A stretch of 64,000 bases of DNA from Haematococcus lacustris (lineage: Eukaryota > Chlorophyta > Chlorophyceae > Chlamydomonadales > Haematococcaceae). The notes under the pieces were generated by a model, which made no database searches, was not told the DNA's origin, and saw only the letters and a program-made list of their open reading frames with translations. The stretch is taken from contig JASKMD010000031.1 in NCBI GenBank assembly GCA_030144725.1, positions 11,235,316 to 11,299,315 of the forward strand, read 5' to 3'. The position numbers were made by a program, and so were the translations under genes. Below are positions 22,567 to 34,146 of the stretch, piece after piece (positions within the stretch are counted from its first letter, which is position 1; every line of letters begins with the position of its first letter).

Positions 22567-25500
22567 TTACTTCACCAATTCAAAAGGCTCCAACATTTTC
22601 TTGGGGTCCACGTATAGCCTGAACGCTTTATCGTCAATGCCAAGCTGTGCCGCGGCTTGGGCCAAGGAAAGATGCTGTGCCACTGCGGTTTTAGCTATGG
22701 CTGCGGCTTTGTCGTAGCCAATGTGTGGTACCAGAGCCGTCACAGACATCAGAGTGTGCTCCAAGTGATGTGCAATGCGCGCTTCATTTGCCTCGCACCC
22801 TTGAACACACTTCCCAGAGAAGCTGACAGCTGCATCTGCCAACAAGCGCACGGAGCGTAGAACATTGGCGATGATGACCTACAAGTGCACCAAGACGAGA
22901 CATGGAAATGTCGAACCACTACGGCTCATAAGGTTTCCATTAGTAAATTGGGATACAGATGTGGAATGAGGTTTCGCTGAGAGTTAGGATAAGAGCTGAA
23001 AGAAGAGGGCGGGCAAGAAAAGCATGGCAAGGTCAGGCTTACGCAATAAAGGAGGATGGAAACAGGCAATAGTGCATGGGCAACAACTGCTAACCAACAA
23101 GGCTGTAAAGCAACATGTTTGAGCACAGTGCATCTGCAGCAGCAGCACCGGCCCCAGCAGGAGCAGGCCAGACAGCCATTGGACAAGTGCCTGCACTATT
23201 GTGGTGCTCCAAGCTACGTGGTAATAGTTTGCACTGCACTAATTGCATTGAGCATATCAGGCCACTGACCGGCTTAAATGCGTTCAGCTCCCACAACCCA
23301 AGGGCACCAGCAGTGGTCACCGCCACATGGTTGCCCATTACCTACACAGCAAAGGTTAGCAGCTGTCGCTTAGACGCAAAAATTGAGCATTGTAATCACA
23401 GCAAATGTGTGTGCAATATGCATCAGGTCACAGCGCAGTCATGAGGCGTGACATTGAAGAGAAGAGCTGGACAAGGGGTAGGGTAGCCCTGCAGCTGCGG
23501 GAAGCTTGCCACACCTGACAGCAGACCATTGTGAGCATTTCACACTGCGTGGGGTTGACCTTGCCCGGCATTATGCTGCTGCCAGGCTCGTTTGACGGCA
23601 ACAGCAGCTCGCCAATGCCACAGCGGGGTCCTGACGCCAGCAACCGCATGTCGTTCCCAATCTGGCAAGCACATCTCAAACAGGGCTTCAGCAGCCCTTC
23701 TGGTCAGAGCATGGTCTCCCGCCCTGATAGTGCACGCCAAGTGAGGAGTGAAAGCAGCACTACATGCCCAGCTCCTCTCCTGCCCCACCAGCACCAGGAG
23801 CAGTGTGGCTGCAGGCTAGTAAACACATATTCAACAACGCCCTAAAAGAATAACAAACTGGAAGCGCTTGCCGTCCACCACATGCCCGGTGCCAGCCCTC
23901 TTACCTCCTTTACCCTAGCTCTTACGAGCTACTACTGGAAATGCCCTTGTCTTGCTCCTCTCTCTAGGGTCCACCCTGCTCACCTTCATGAAAGAGGCTG
24001 CCAAAGTGTTCAGAGCCCCATGCACATGAACCAGAGCATCATGGCTGGCTATGGCCTCGAATTTGTTGGGTGCAGGGCTGAAGGCCAGACCGGTGTCTTC
24101 AGCCAGCTGCTCCGCAATGGCCACGTCAAAGCCTGCAGCAGGTCCAGCACCACCAGTGGGAGCTCGACTGGCTCCCAGCAGCAGGCATAGAGGCGGCGCC
24201 GGCAACAGCAGCGCCAACAGCAGCAGCAGCTGCGGCAACAAGTCCACCGCCCCTCACCCTGCCAGGTGTTAAGTCCTGTGCCCACAGCAGTAGCACCCTG
24301 AGCTAGCAGCAATACATCCGGAAGGCAGGCTTCCACACGCCGTACTCCAGCAGCCACCTGCGATTCAAGGCAGCAAGCTGTGTCCAGGGAGGCGTGTCTT
24401 GTCTGACAGGTGTGTTTGGGAGAACCCCTGTGTGAGCGCAACGGCAGGCCAGCTAGCCCCACCATGCCTTCATCACCAGTCGTTGTGAAGTTGTCACCGA
24501 CACAGCTTCACAATCCCACTCACTGATCCGTGCATCATGGAGCCCACAGGCAATGGCCTAAGATGCCAGCTACACACCCCTCTGCCCCTGCCCTGGCCCT
24601 TGGGCCCGCCCTCATCCTGGACCCCACCTGGGCTGCATAGCCGCCGAACTCCTGGCCTAGGGTTAGGGGCGTGGCGTCCTGGGCGTGTGTACGGCCCACT
24701 TTGATGATGTGGGCCCAGGCTGCTGCCTTGAGCTCCAGAGACTCCTGGTGTCCCACAACACAGCACATCACAGGGCAGGGGAGGGAAGGGGACCGCGGTG
24801 AGGGGGACGGGCTGGGCTGGACGATGCGTGGCTGGTGGGTGGCAGGGGGGTGATCAACACAGCGGGCTAGCAGGCAGGCGGGCGAGCGGATGGACGGACG
24901 GACAGGCCGGCGGGTGGGTGGGTGGGTGGGTGGGTCACTCATTGAGGTAATGGGGGGGAGTTATCAAGGCAACATGGGTGGGACGATCACTGAGCAACAG
25001 GGGTAGGTCACTTAGGCACCAGGGAGTCTGAGCAGCATGATCTGAGAGTACTTCACTCCCTCAGGCTTCTCGTTGGCTAAGAGTAAGACAGTGTTGTGGG
25101 GAGTGGTGTTTGGGAGAGCAGCTACACGGAAGGCCCACCTGTAGCTGTTTGAGTGCAGGCAGCAGCCTCAGCTTAAGCTGCAGCGCGGTGGCTACGTGCA
25201 TGGCTGTGGGGATGGTGTCGTTGCTAGACTGGCCCTTGTTGACATGGTCATTCGGATGCACCCTGACAGCGCTGGCTGCCGGTTTTTGGGTCAGCAGCTG
25301 AGACGCCCTGCGTGCACATGGGCAGGCCCAGCAGCCCCTCCACCACTTACCTCAAACCCACCGCCAGACAGCATCAGGTGCAGCCTGCTTGACGAAAGGC
25401 ACGGGCAGCTACCACCCCCTCTGCTTGGTTGCAGGAAGCCGCCTCATGCCCAGGCTGACGTAGTGTGGGGGTACAGAGGCAAAGCAGGCAGGCATCCAGC

Positions 25501-27924
25501 ACAGCCCTGGGCCAGCATGGAGGGCTGCACCTCAGTGGGCAGCCACCTTGGGTTCCTCAACTACTGGCCAAAAGCCCTGCCCCTGACTGCTGGTTGCTTG
25601 CTGCTCCCACTCACACCCTACCTGCGGGCGATGACCTCGTTTGCGTTCATGTTGGTCTGGGTGGCGCTGCCGGTCTGCCAGATGATGAGCGGAAAGTGGG
25701 AGGACAGCTTGCCGTCACGCACCTGGCCACAAGCAGCACATCCAGCGCTGAGGGCCAGGCATTGGGAGTGAGGGTGAGGCATGTGTGGGGAGCTCACGCA
25801 GCATATGCAATGAGGTAGGCAAGGTAGGGCAGGTATGCAGCAGCCATGTTGGGGCCAGGCCCGAGCTGACTGGATGCGAAGTGTGACCCTGGGGAAACAA
25901 GGTACTGGCATGCCCCACCCTCCCAAGGTTTTTTTCCAGTCTGCATGGGCCACCCCTGACAATAGAGGGGTGCAGCCTCATGCTTCATGCCAGCAGCTAA
26001 GACAGGGGCTTTGGTGCAGCAGTGGGTGTTCCTCAGCCGCACATGCCTGCGCTGCATTCTGCCTGTTGAGGGAGGCTCACGAGTCAGCTGCCAGCCAGCC
26101 AATTGTGTGAAGGTAAACTGTAATTGATCACGCTAGAGTGATAAAGATGTAGCTGAGTGAGATTACCCACAAGCAGCACCTTGTTCCATGTTGGATAGGG
26201 GTGATAACACTGTGAGGGCGTGGTCATGAGCCCAAAAGCCCAGGACCACAGGTCAGCGGCAGGGCAGGGTGGTGCTTGTGAATGGGTGTCACGTGAATGA
26301 CCAGCTAATGCGCTGTAAGCGTGAAGCGGGTGTGCATGTAAGCATCTTGTGCCCCGGCATAAGCATAGACACAGCTCATGAAATGCTTGGCACGTCCCTT
26401 TTTGAGGGTATTGAAGCAATGGCTGCACGGACCGGTGACTGCACCTGTACTGCACCTGACCTTCCCTGTCCTGTGCCTAGGAAGCCAGGCAGCCTGCGCA
26501 ACAGCCACCCCTGCCCCTGCCACCTGCAGTACATGCTTCTATGGTGTGATCACTCTTTGCCATTGCTTGTCACACAGCGCCCTCCCCCTGGCGGGTAACC
26601 TCACCTCTGCAGCGGCCTCCGCAATGGCAGACCCTACGGCCGGGTCCAGTTGGCCCGCTCGGGTGTTGACCTGCAGCCCCCGGCAGCAGCACCAGGCCCG
26701 CCTAGTGCCAGACATCACATCACACCAACAGCCAGCAGCCAGCAGCCGGCAGCCCAGCAGCATCATCCAACACAGCCGACTGTCGCAGCAGCAGTGGCAG
26801 CGCCATAGCCTAGGTGAGCGGTACAGCTTGCCGCACGCTGCAGCTGCGGCCCCTGCCCTGCACGCCATCAACACTGCAGGTACCCACCAGGGCTGCAGCT
26901 CGCTTGATGGCGCCCAGGGCGCGGATCAGCTCCTCTGGCATGCGCTCACTACCACTGGCCTGCGCAGGGGACACTGCTGAGGGTGGCTGGCGGAGCAGGC
27001 AAGGCTGGCAGGGCTGGTGGGGAGCCCTGGCCCTGGCCCTGGCCCTGGCCCTGGCCCTGGCCCTGGCCCTGGCCCTGGCCCTGGCCCTGGCCCTGGCCCT
27101 GGCCCTGGCCCTGGCCCTGGCCCTGGCCCTGGCCCTGGCCCTGGCCCTGGCCCTGGCCCTGGCCCTGGCCCTGGCCCTGGCCCTGGCCCTGGCCCTGGCC
27201 CTGGCCCTGGCCCTGGCCCTGGCCCTGGCCCTGGCCCTGGCCCTGGCCCTGGCCCTGGCCCTGGCCCTGGCCCTGGCCCTGGCCCTGGCCCTGGCCCTGG
27301 CCCTGGCCCTGGCCCTGGCCCTGGCCCTGGCCCTGGCCCTGGCCCTGGCCCTGGCCCTGGCCCTGGCCCTGGCCCTGGCCCTGGCCCTGGCCCTGGCCCT
27401 GGCCCTGGCCCTGGCCCTGGCCCTGGCCCTGGCCCTGGCCCTGGCCCTGGCCCTGGCCCTGGCCCTGGCCCTGGCCCTGGCCTTGGCCCTGGCCCTGGCC
27501 CTGGCCCTGGCATAATGCAGTAAAACATACGGGTTTGGGCATGCCGGCTTGCCTGATCGCCAATTTGGAAGTTCAGTAGGCTGCGCTGGGTTTGCGCCCC
27601 CCACAGCCTGCAAACACGAGCACAAACAGGTATATGTACAGGCTAGCGGGAGAGGTCGTCATGGTCTCACTGGCAGCGCGCGGTCTCTTAGTCAAGGGCT
27701 GGGTAGCGAGAGTAAAGTCGCGGCTGTTCCGCGCGTTGCGGCACCCTCGACACTCGCACCCACTTGTCCGCCGGGACTTGCACAGCCCCCATCGTGTCGT
27801 GTTCTACTCGCCAACCCGGATCTGCAGCCTCGCCACCCTTTGCAGCCATCGTCGCAAACCAGCAAGCATTTTGAGCGGCTGCTTGCGCGTTGCGAGGCAG
27901 CAGCCGGGCAACACAGCGCTGCAT
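22567..27924 (-). CDS. FUM: fumarate hydratase, class II, mitochondrial
   Basis: Converts fumarate to L-malate in the TCA cycle. Thirteen exons join in phase to 514 codons plus stop: 27764-27924, 27553-27607, 26888-26959, 26605-26670, 25622-25722, 25351-25384, 25139-25297, 24628-24744, 24258-24357, 23984-24132, 23515-23661, 23270-23341, 22567-22878. The start at 27924 gives an Arg/Ala-rich leader ([20 protein letters not shown]), consistent with mitochondrial import. Family hallmarks: [69 protein letters not shown], the [16 protein letters not shown] signature, VMGNHVAV and [15 protein letters not shown]. It resembles the bacterial FumC type. Intron 2 starts with GC (CAG/GCAAGC) and holds the CCCTGG array. 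The exon 6/7 junction is the least certain. Confidence 0.95.
27023..27510. repeat. (CCCTGG)n hexanucleotide array, about 488 bp
   Basis: Nearly perfect array, one variant unit at 27481, wholly inside fumarase intron 2. Long poly-LA, PG, PW, AR and GQ open frames over it are artefacts. Confidence 0.98.
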
Positions 27925-28082
27925 CCTGAGCAGGTCCGCCTTTATGTAGGCAGCCCTACTTCCAATCCCCGCCAATCGTCACAGCCCTGCCAACATGGGG
28001 CACAATGCATGTGCAGTCCAGTTGAACCCTTGTGCAGTCTTCTTCACCCTTCTTCACTCTTCTTCACCGCACCCTTCTTCAC

Positions 28083-28271
28083 AGCACAGTTGTTCCCCTA
28101 CAATTACTACAGGGCAGGGGCTGTGTTATCTGTAATCCGGTTTGTTTGCATGCAGCAAGCATCCGGTACCACTACATGATTCACTACCCCAACCCGCTTG
28201 CGAAGGCTAGGCAATCTATGATGGCATGAACACATGCTCTGATGTAGGCACACATATGCGGTGCACACATG
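28083..28271 (-). ncRNA. 3' block of the long family A element, candidate guide-RNA region
   Basis: Directly downstream of the Fanzor-like stop codon at 28272. Near-identical to 34147-34336, including the shared end AGCACAGTTGTTCCCC (plus-strand sense) beyond which the two loci diverge. Shares CTACATCAGAGCATGTGTT and CCGGATTACAGATAA with the 9 kb block. RNA function is inferred from position and conservation. Confidence 0.4.
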
Positions 28272-29596
28272 CTACTGTGCTACTGGCTGCTGGGCTTGGG
28301 CCTTGGGGGCTCGCTCTCGCAGCATCTTGAAGCCCAATGCAGGGTATTCCTTGCCCTGGGCAGGAAGCCTTGCTCGGTGTTGCCACCTGCACAGCTCCAG
28401 TGGGCGCCACTTGCTCTCCCCTGCCCGCTGGAGGTTGAGGGCTGCGTTGCAGTCCCTGTCCACCCATTTGCCCAGCTTCCCAGGGGTAGCCTGGGCCAGC
28501 CAAGGGCACCACATGAGGCCCCGCACTGGCGCCTCAAACCGCTTGCTCCAGGCTGACCGCAACAAGCGGTCCTGCACCTGATCTGGCTTGGGCTTCCAGC
28601 CTTCAAGCCTGGTGGGCTTGCTGGGGTCCAGCTCCTCTTCACAGGGCTGGGGGCTGTTCAGCATTGCGCTGACCCTGCTGGTGCGGAACTCATCCACTGT
28701 CACCACCTTGCCTGGCACCCTGTCTGTCGGCTTGCCGCTGTTGGCCCTCTCCACCACCTTGCGGCAGGCCTGCAGCACAGCCTTGGCCCCCCACCCACCC
28801 CGCGTGCCAATGCCTGCGTTGCCAAAGAACACAACCAGCTGCTTGCGGGTCCCCCACTCCTGCTGGGACACGCTGGCTGCCTCCTCCTCCAGCTGCATGG
28901 CACACAAGATACACATAATGCGCATGACATCCTTGGCAGAACTGGGGACATGGGCACCTAGCAGGTCACATGTGGGGAGGTCCTCAGCCTGTGGTCCTGC
29001 CCCTTCCCCCCTACCCTTGGGCACTCCCACCTTCATGAAGTAGCGCTCCAGGACCTTCTCCTGCGCGCCATGCAGCCTCATCCTTTGCTCAGCCCACTTG
29101 GGATGCAGGTACTCCCCCCACACTGCATCCCAAGTGGCCAGGGTGACGGCCACATGCCGCTGGATGGCCACCAGGGAGGTGCCTGCTGGGGTGGCTGCTG
29201 CCAGGTGCTCCAGCTCGAGCTTGATGTTCTCATTCCACCGCTGAGTGTTGTGGCGAGCCTGGATCAGGCCGCTGTCATGCTGCACCTGGCTCCTGGTCAA
29301 CTTGCTCCTGTAGAAGCCTTGCAATAGGCCATCTGCACGCCACATCCCTGAAGCTGCGCTGACTGCCTGGATGGCCCCAGGGTCCAGCCCCATGCCCATT
29401 TGAGTGGCTGGGTCAAACAGGAACGCCCGCTCGTCAGCCAGGCCGCTGCCTATGTCAGAGGGAGTGCGCTTGTTGCTGCTGCTGCTGTCAGAAGGGTCTT
29501 CAGCTGCTTGGCTGCTGTCAGAAGGGTCTTCAGCTGCTGGGCTGCTGCCAGGGGGGTCTGCTGCTTGGCTGCTGCCAGGGGGGTCTGCTGCTGGGC
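28272..29596 (-). CDS. Fanzor-like (eukaryotic TnpB-like) RuvC nuclease, family A copy 2, longest copy
   Basis: TnpB/Fanzor proteins are transposon-encoded, RNA-guided DNA endonucleases. Counted from the Met at 29399, RuvC-I is GLDPGAIQAVSAA (Asp6), the nucleotide-fold block is QLVVFFGNAGIGTRGGWG, RuvC-II is VDEFRTSRV (Glu237), and RuvC-III is KWVDRDCNAALNLQRAG (Asp314/316), all expected residues present. A frame without stops continues upstream to an acceptor-like TTTTAG at 29597, adding a Ser/Asp/Pro repeat (AAEDPSDSS units). Residues 124-169 (28893-29030) look like an intron read in frame: donor AAG/GTGGGA, acceptor ATGCAG/CTGGAG, as in family B. The usual C-x2-C zinc-finger pairs are not seen, only single Cys in QPCEEEL and GLMWCP. 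The N-terminal REC part is not found, so the copy may be 5'-incomplete. Confidence 0.75.
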
Positions 29597-29739
29597 CTAA
29601 AACCCTAGAACCCTACACAGCAGGGATAACATCAAGGGAACTTCATAGCACAGACATCATCAAAGACGGGCAGCCACCACCGAGCACCACCACGGAAAGA
29701 TCCACACAGGCCCAGGCCTATCAGGCCCGGCGGCAGCCT

Positions 29740-30501
29740 TGCAAGAGTCCATCCTAGCGGTTGCGCAACAAGGACCGGTTTGAGAACCGCGCTGAACGAG
29801 CCTATGGGACAGCTGGCTTCAATGGCAGCTGCACCATTGGCTGAGGACTAAGGCAGCTGAGCTTTTCGATGAGGCAGTTCCCAGCTGGTCGAGTTTTGAT
29901 GGTGGATGACATCCGAACAAGCCGGGTCAGCTCAGCAGACAACACCCCCGGTGAGGCCCTCACTGAAGCGCGACCTGAATCCTTCAGGTGAAGGGGCTGA
30001 GGATAGGGGCAAGGAGAGGGGTTGGTATTGGTGGGAGGTGGTGGAGCCAAGTCGGCTAATGAAGGCTCAAGGAAAGATTCTACAATTGAGCATTGACCTA
30101 TGTGTCCTTGCAGGTGGCTGCGGCCAGTGTACAGCAAGGCAAAGCGTTCCCAAGTCAGGGGCCTGATGTGCGCAACAAGCAACAACATCATCAGGTAAGC
30201 ACTGACCTGACCCTCCAAATGCGTATGACATGAGCATACTTCACATGACATGGCACATCATGTGCGGCACATGACTTGACTTCATGCATCCCCCACACTC
30301 ATGTGCAGGTTCTATGACCGGGACGTGTCAGCCGCGCTAAACATTCGCCGCTGTGCAGTTGGCCCAGGCCCACGCCCCACTGAGCTGTGCTCCTGGGAAG
30401 GCCGCCCAGCCATGCCAAAGCCAGGTCAGCCAGGCCAGGAGTGGGTGGAAGTACTCGACAAGGCCATGTTGCGCAAGTGGTGGCGCAAGTTGCAGCAGTA
30501 G
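29740..30501 (+). pseudogene. Fanzor-like nuclease remnant, family C copy 1
   Basis: Blocks: AYGTAGFNGSCTIG, then a stop, then VLMVDDIRTSRVSSA (RuvC-II region, with Asp where family A has Glu), then exon 30114-30194 WLRPVYSKAKRSQVRGLM, intron 30195-30307, and exon 30308-30501 FYDRDVSAALNIRR (RuvC-III) to a TAG stop. The N-terminal RuvC-I part is absent. Closely related to the 58.9-60.8 kb copy, which lacks the last intron. Confidence 0.75.
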
Positions 30502-30756
30502 CCAGCTACAGCAAGTCAACACCAACACAACTTGATATACAAAAACCCCCACAAAGGGCATGTGTGTGGGTTGGAGCTACTAGGGGAGCTCTAGCTACAA
30601 GCACACACACCAGAATAGTTGAGCTGAAGTGGGCTTTAGGCACACTAGCAGTAGCCTTTACAATGTTGAGCTCGCAGCCTGTGCTTGATTACCACTCATG
30701 CTTCATTTTGGAGTAGCATGAGGGCTGTAGTTCAGGAGTTGACCAGTGAAGCAGCG

Positions 30757-33700
30757 ATGCCGAAACTTTCCCGCGCTCCCACGCACGCAGACAGCTGGTA
30801 TGAGGCAGACTGTGAGTTGTCATCGCGTATACTTTCTCGACAAACGCACACTGGCGCTGCATAACTAGGGTTCTTGCCAAAAGCTCGGCCATTGGTCGTT
30901 CCCTGCTGCAGCTGCCAAGCTGTCGAAACAGGTGGAACAATGGCTGGCAGCAGCAGGCCAGGAAGCAGCGCCGTCACCAAGGGCAATCATAGCACCGTAA
31001 GGATGTCAAGCAGCTGGCAGATGTAGCTTGTATCTCTTCCCTATGCTGCAACAATGTGTGGTTACTGATGATCCCAGGCATGCGGGGCACCGCTACTGTG
31101 GGCACATCATGGCCCATGCCTTCAAGAATGTTGACATCACCAAAGTGTAGGCAGCAGGCCACCACCTTGACATTGCACTTGACTAGCTACTGCTTCACCA
31201 TCAGTGTGTATGCTTCCTGCGTTTGCCAGCCATCAGCCAGCCAGTCGCTCACCAGCTGCACACCAGCTGCATACCAGCTTCTCACCAGCTTCTCTCCTGC
31301 ATTTTGTAGGTCCCGTGTGTTCCTCCTGGGGCCTTCACACCATGTGCACACCCGGCGTTGCTGCCTGTCCCCTGCCACAGCCTACGACACACCTCTGGGT
31401 ACGGGCCCTGGTGGCAGCAGCAACCCACCAAACTACACACAGCAGCTGCAGGGCAGCAGCAGGGCAGGTCCAGGGCAGCAGCAGCAGTGTATGACAGTAG
31501 CCCGCCCTACCCTGCAACTGCTGCCAGTGGCACAGGCCCCAGCAGAAGCGTCCCAAGGTGCTGCTAGGCAGGTGTGGGGGCCTGACCACGCAGCTTGAGA
31601 CGAGACTTGTTATTCCTTATTGTTATTGGCCTCATTCATTGTCAGCAGCAGCAGCAGCAGTGTAATCCTTATCATGAGCTGGCAATGGCTTGTTTGCATG
31701 GCTGCAAGACACATGCATACACAGTCATGCATACACTGTTGGTGTGAATCTGTTGGGCGTCGTGGCTTTAGGGTCAGGCACATGCTCTGGGTAAAGGTCC
31801 AAACCTACACCCTAACAAGGTGGTGCAGACAGTATTAGATACTTTTATACAGACACTTGCAGCATTAGCCCAGTATACTCAGCCTGCTGCTTCATGCCCT
31901 TGGTGCTCCTGCTGGCCCCTGCAGTCAGCCTCACCATAGACCAGGAGGTGTACCGGGTGCTGCAGGGGACAGGGGCGTTTGACACCATGGACATCAGCAC
32001 GGATGAGGTGCGCTGCTGCAGCCCTGCTGCTGCTGCTGCAGAGCCCAGCACTGTCCAGCAAACCCGAGAAGCACTGGCATGGAGTCACCAGTAGAGGGTG
32101 CCCACTGAGGTGGTGCAGGCAAAGTGTACTGGGCACTTTGCCACCCAGCACACAGGCGGTCATGAGAGCGGGCTCATGAGTGCAGTCTCAGGCAAGCAGC
32201 GGAGGCTGCTAGGTTGCCAGTAGAAAAGGAAAGCAGGTCAGGAGAATCTGGCTGGTCACCAGCCCATCGTAGCTCTGGCACGTCTGCATGACCAGCTTCT
32301 GTCTGAAGGGAGGGTGGTGGGAGGGTGCTGTGGTGCAGGCTGAGCACAGCCTGGAGCTGCTCACCCCCTTCATCGCCTTCCTGGTTGCGGGCAGGCCGGT
32401 GCGCCTGGTGCCAATCATGGTTGGTTCCCTCAGCACTGACAGGTGCGCTGCTCCGCAGCCCATGTGTAACAAAGTATATACATCTAAACAGGTGATACTT
32501 GTGCATTTTGGGTGTCCCTTCGTCACACAGAGGGCAGGGGCTGGCAGGGCGGAGGCTGAGAGCAGGGGTTGTGGGTTAGGCCAAGGGGCTAGGCCACTGC
32601 AGTGGTGCCCTGCTGCAAGGGTGTGCCTGCCACAGCCTGCCTCGCCTGTGTGCTGTGACCTCTGCAGTGAAGCGCTGTATGGCTCCCTGCTGGGCCCCTA
32701 CCTGGACGACGTGAGTTGCTGTGGTTGGTCGACATCAGACAGGCTGCCAGTTGTGTGTCGTTGCTAAGCTGTCAGGGCCACACAGGTGTCTACCCACTGC
32801 TGCTGCTCTCCCACACACCCTCATGCCCAGCAGCACCACCATCTCCCTGACGGCTGTACTTGCATTATCCAGCTGCAGCTCAGCTGACCAGGTGGTCCAG
32901 CTAGCAGCCAGCAAGGCAGGGTGACCCTGTGCATGACAGAGGACCACTGACCCAGGTGACCCAGCTGACCACACTGTGTGGCGCTGGGCTGCAGCAATGC
33001 CACAAGTTAGTTTGCCTCGGGCTGCTGCTGCTGCTGCTCATGGCAATGACGACTTGTTTGGGGCGCATGGTGTGGTATCAGGCCAGGAGGCGATATGCCT
33101 GGCTGACGCCTGCAGCCCAGCAACCTGTTCGTCATTTCTTCTGACTTTTGCCATTGGGGACGCCGCTTCAGCTACACCTTCCACGACACAACCCAGGTGG
33201 GGCGGTTACAAGTGACATGTCAGCCAGCTTGTGCACGCAGGGTAGGCGGACAGGTTATGTGCTTGGTACCACAAGCGTTGGTGTGTGTGCCCAGCTGGCC
33301 GTATGCACCATCCCGCAGCTAGTGAGCAACATTTGAAGTCAAGCACCATGACCTGCAGGTCCCCACAGCTCAGTACCACAGGCGCAGTCATGGTATGCCT
33401 AGATGAGCGGTCAGCCAAGCAGCAGTGGCCACGTCGTGGACAAACCTACACAGTTATTGCACTTGCACCTGCTGCTGCTGCTGCTGTCGCTGCTGACTTG
33501 TTGCCAGGGGCCCATTTGGAAAAGCATCCAGTGGTTGGATGAAGCGGGAATGAAGGCCATTGAGACAGTGGGTGCTACTAAACCTGGTCTTAGCCCCATG
33601 GCAACCATACTGCAAACGCTGAGCTCATCCCATGCCACGGTGGTTGCGTCTGAGCATAAGTGCTCAAGGGGTCACACCACAAGCTTCTGTGCAAGCAACA

Positions 33701-34032
33701 CTCTGCTTGCATTGCAGGGCCAGCCAACAGCCTTTTCTCAGTACCTCAGCAAGTATGGCAACACCATCTGCGGCCGACATCCCATTGGAGTGCTATTGAA
33801 TGTGAGTCCAAACCCAGGGTCAGGCAGGAAAGCAAAGGGGGGAAGCTTGTGTCATCAAGGTGGACAATGCTTACTAGCTGGCGGTGCATTGGCACTGTGG
33901 ATGCAGATGCTGCAGCACGCAGCTACGCTGTTCAACGTCAAGTTTGTTAAGTATGACCAGAGCAGTCGGTGTGAGCGCATGAATGACTCTAGCGTCAGCT
34001 ATGCTGCGGCCACGGTCCTGCCTGCGGTATGA
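30757..34032 (+). CDS. MEMO1: MEMO1-family protein
   Basis: MEMO1 proteins have a fold related to non-haem iron dioxygenases and are linked to copper/redox handling and cell motility in animals; the role in algae is unknown. Eleven exons join in phase to 292 codons plus stop (human MEMO1 is 297): 30757-30811, 30912-30996, 31078-31146, 31310-31398, 31925-32007, 32339-32442, 32668-32710, 33116-33196, 33508-33567, 33718-33801, 33907-34032. Diagnostic blocks: [88 protein letters not shown] and DSSVSYAA. The putative metal-site residues (His of APHAG, His of EHSLE, Asp/Cys of SDFCHWG) are all present. A dispersed repeat D fragment lies in intron 4. Confidence 0.95.
31545..31592. repeat. dispersed repeat D, short copy 2
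   Basis: CAGAAGCGTCCCAAGGTGCT then CTAGGCAGGTGTGGGGGCC, in MEMO1 intron 4. Confidence 0.7.
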
Positions 34033-34146
34033 GGGCAGTGTGGGGGCAGAACGGAATAGGGAGTGACCAGCATCCACCGGGACACCACTGATGCCTGTCC
34101 TCACTGTCGAGTGGTCATAAACCTAACGAGTCAAACGGTGGAGACC

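Noticed and set aside
26810..27625. Open frames of 168-271 codons (poly-LA, AR, PG, GQ, PW)
   Set aside because: Produced by the CCCTGG array in fumarase intron 2; the real exons are on the minus strand at 26888-26959 and 27553-27607.
29590..29625. Interstitial telomere-like CCCTAAAA motif
   Set aside because: Only two imperfect units next to an acceptor-like site; too short to call.
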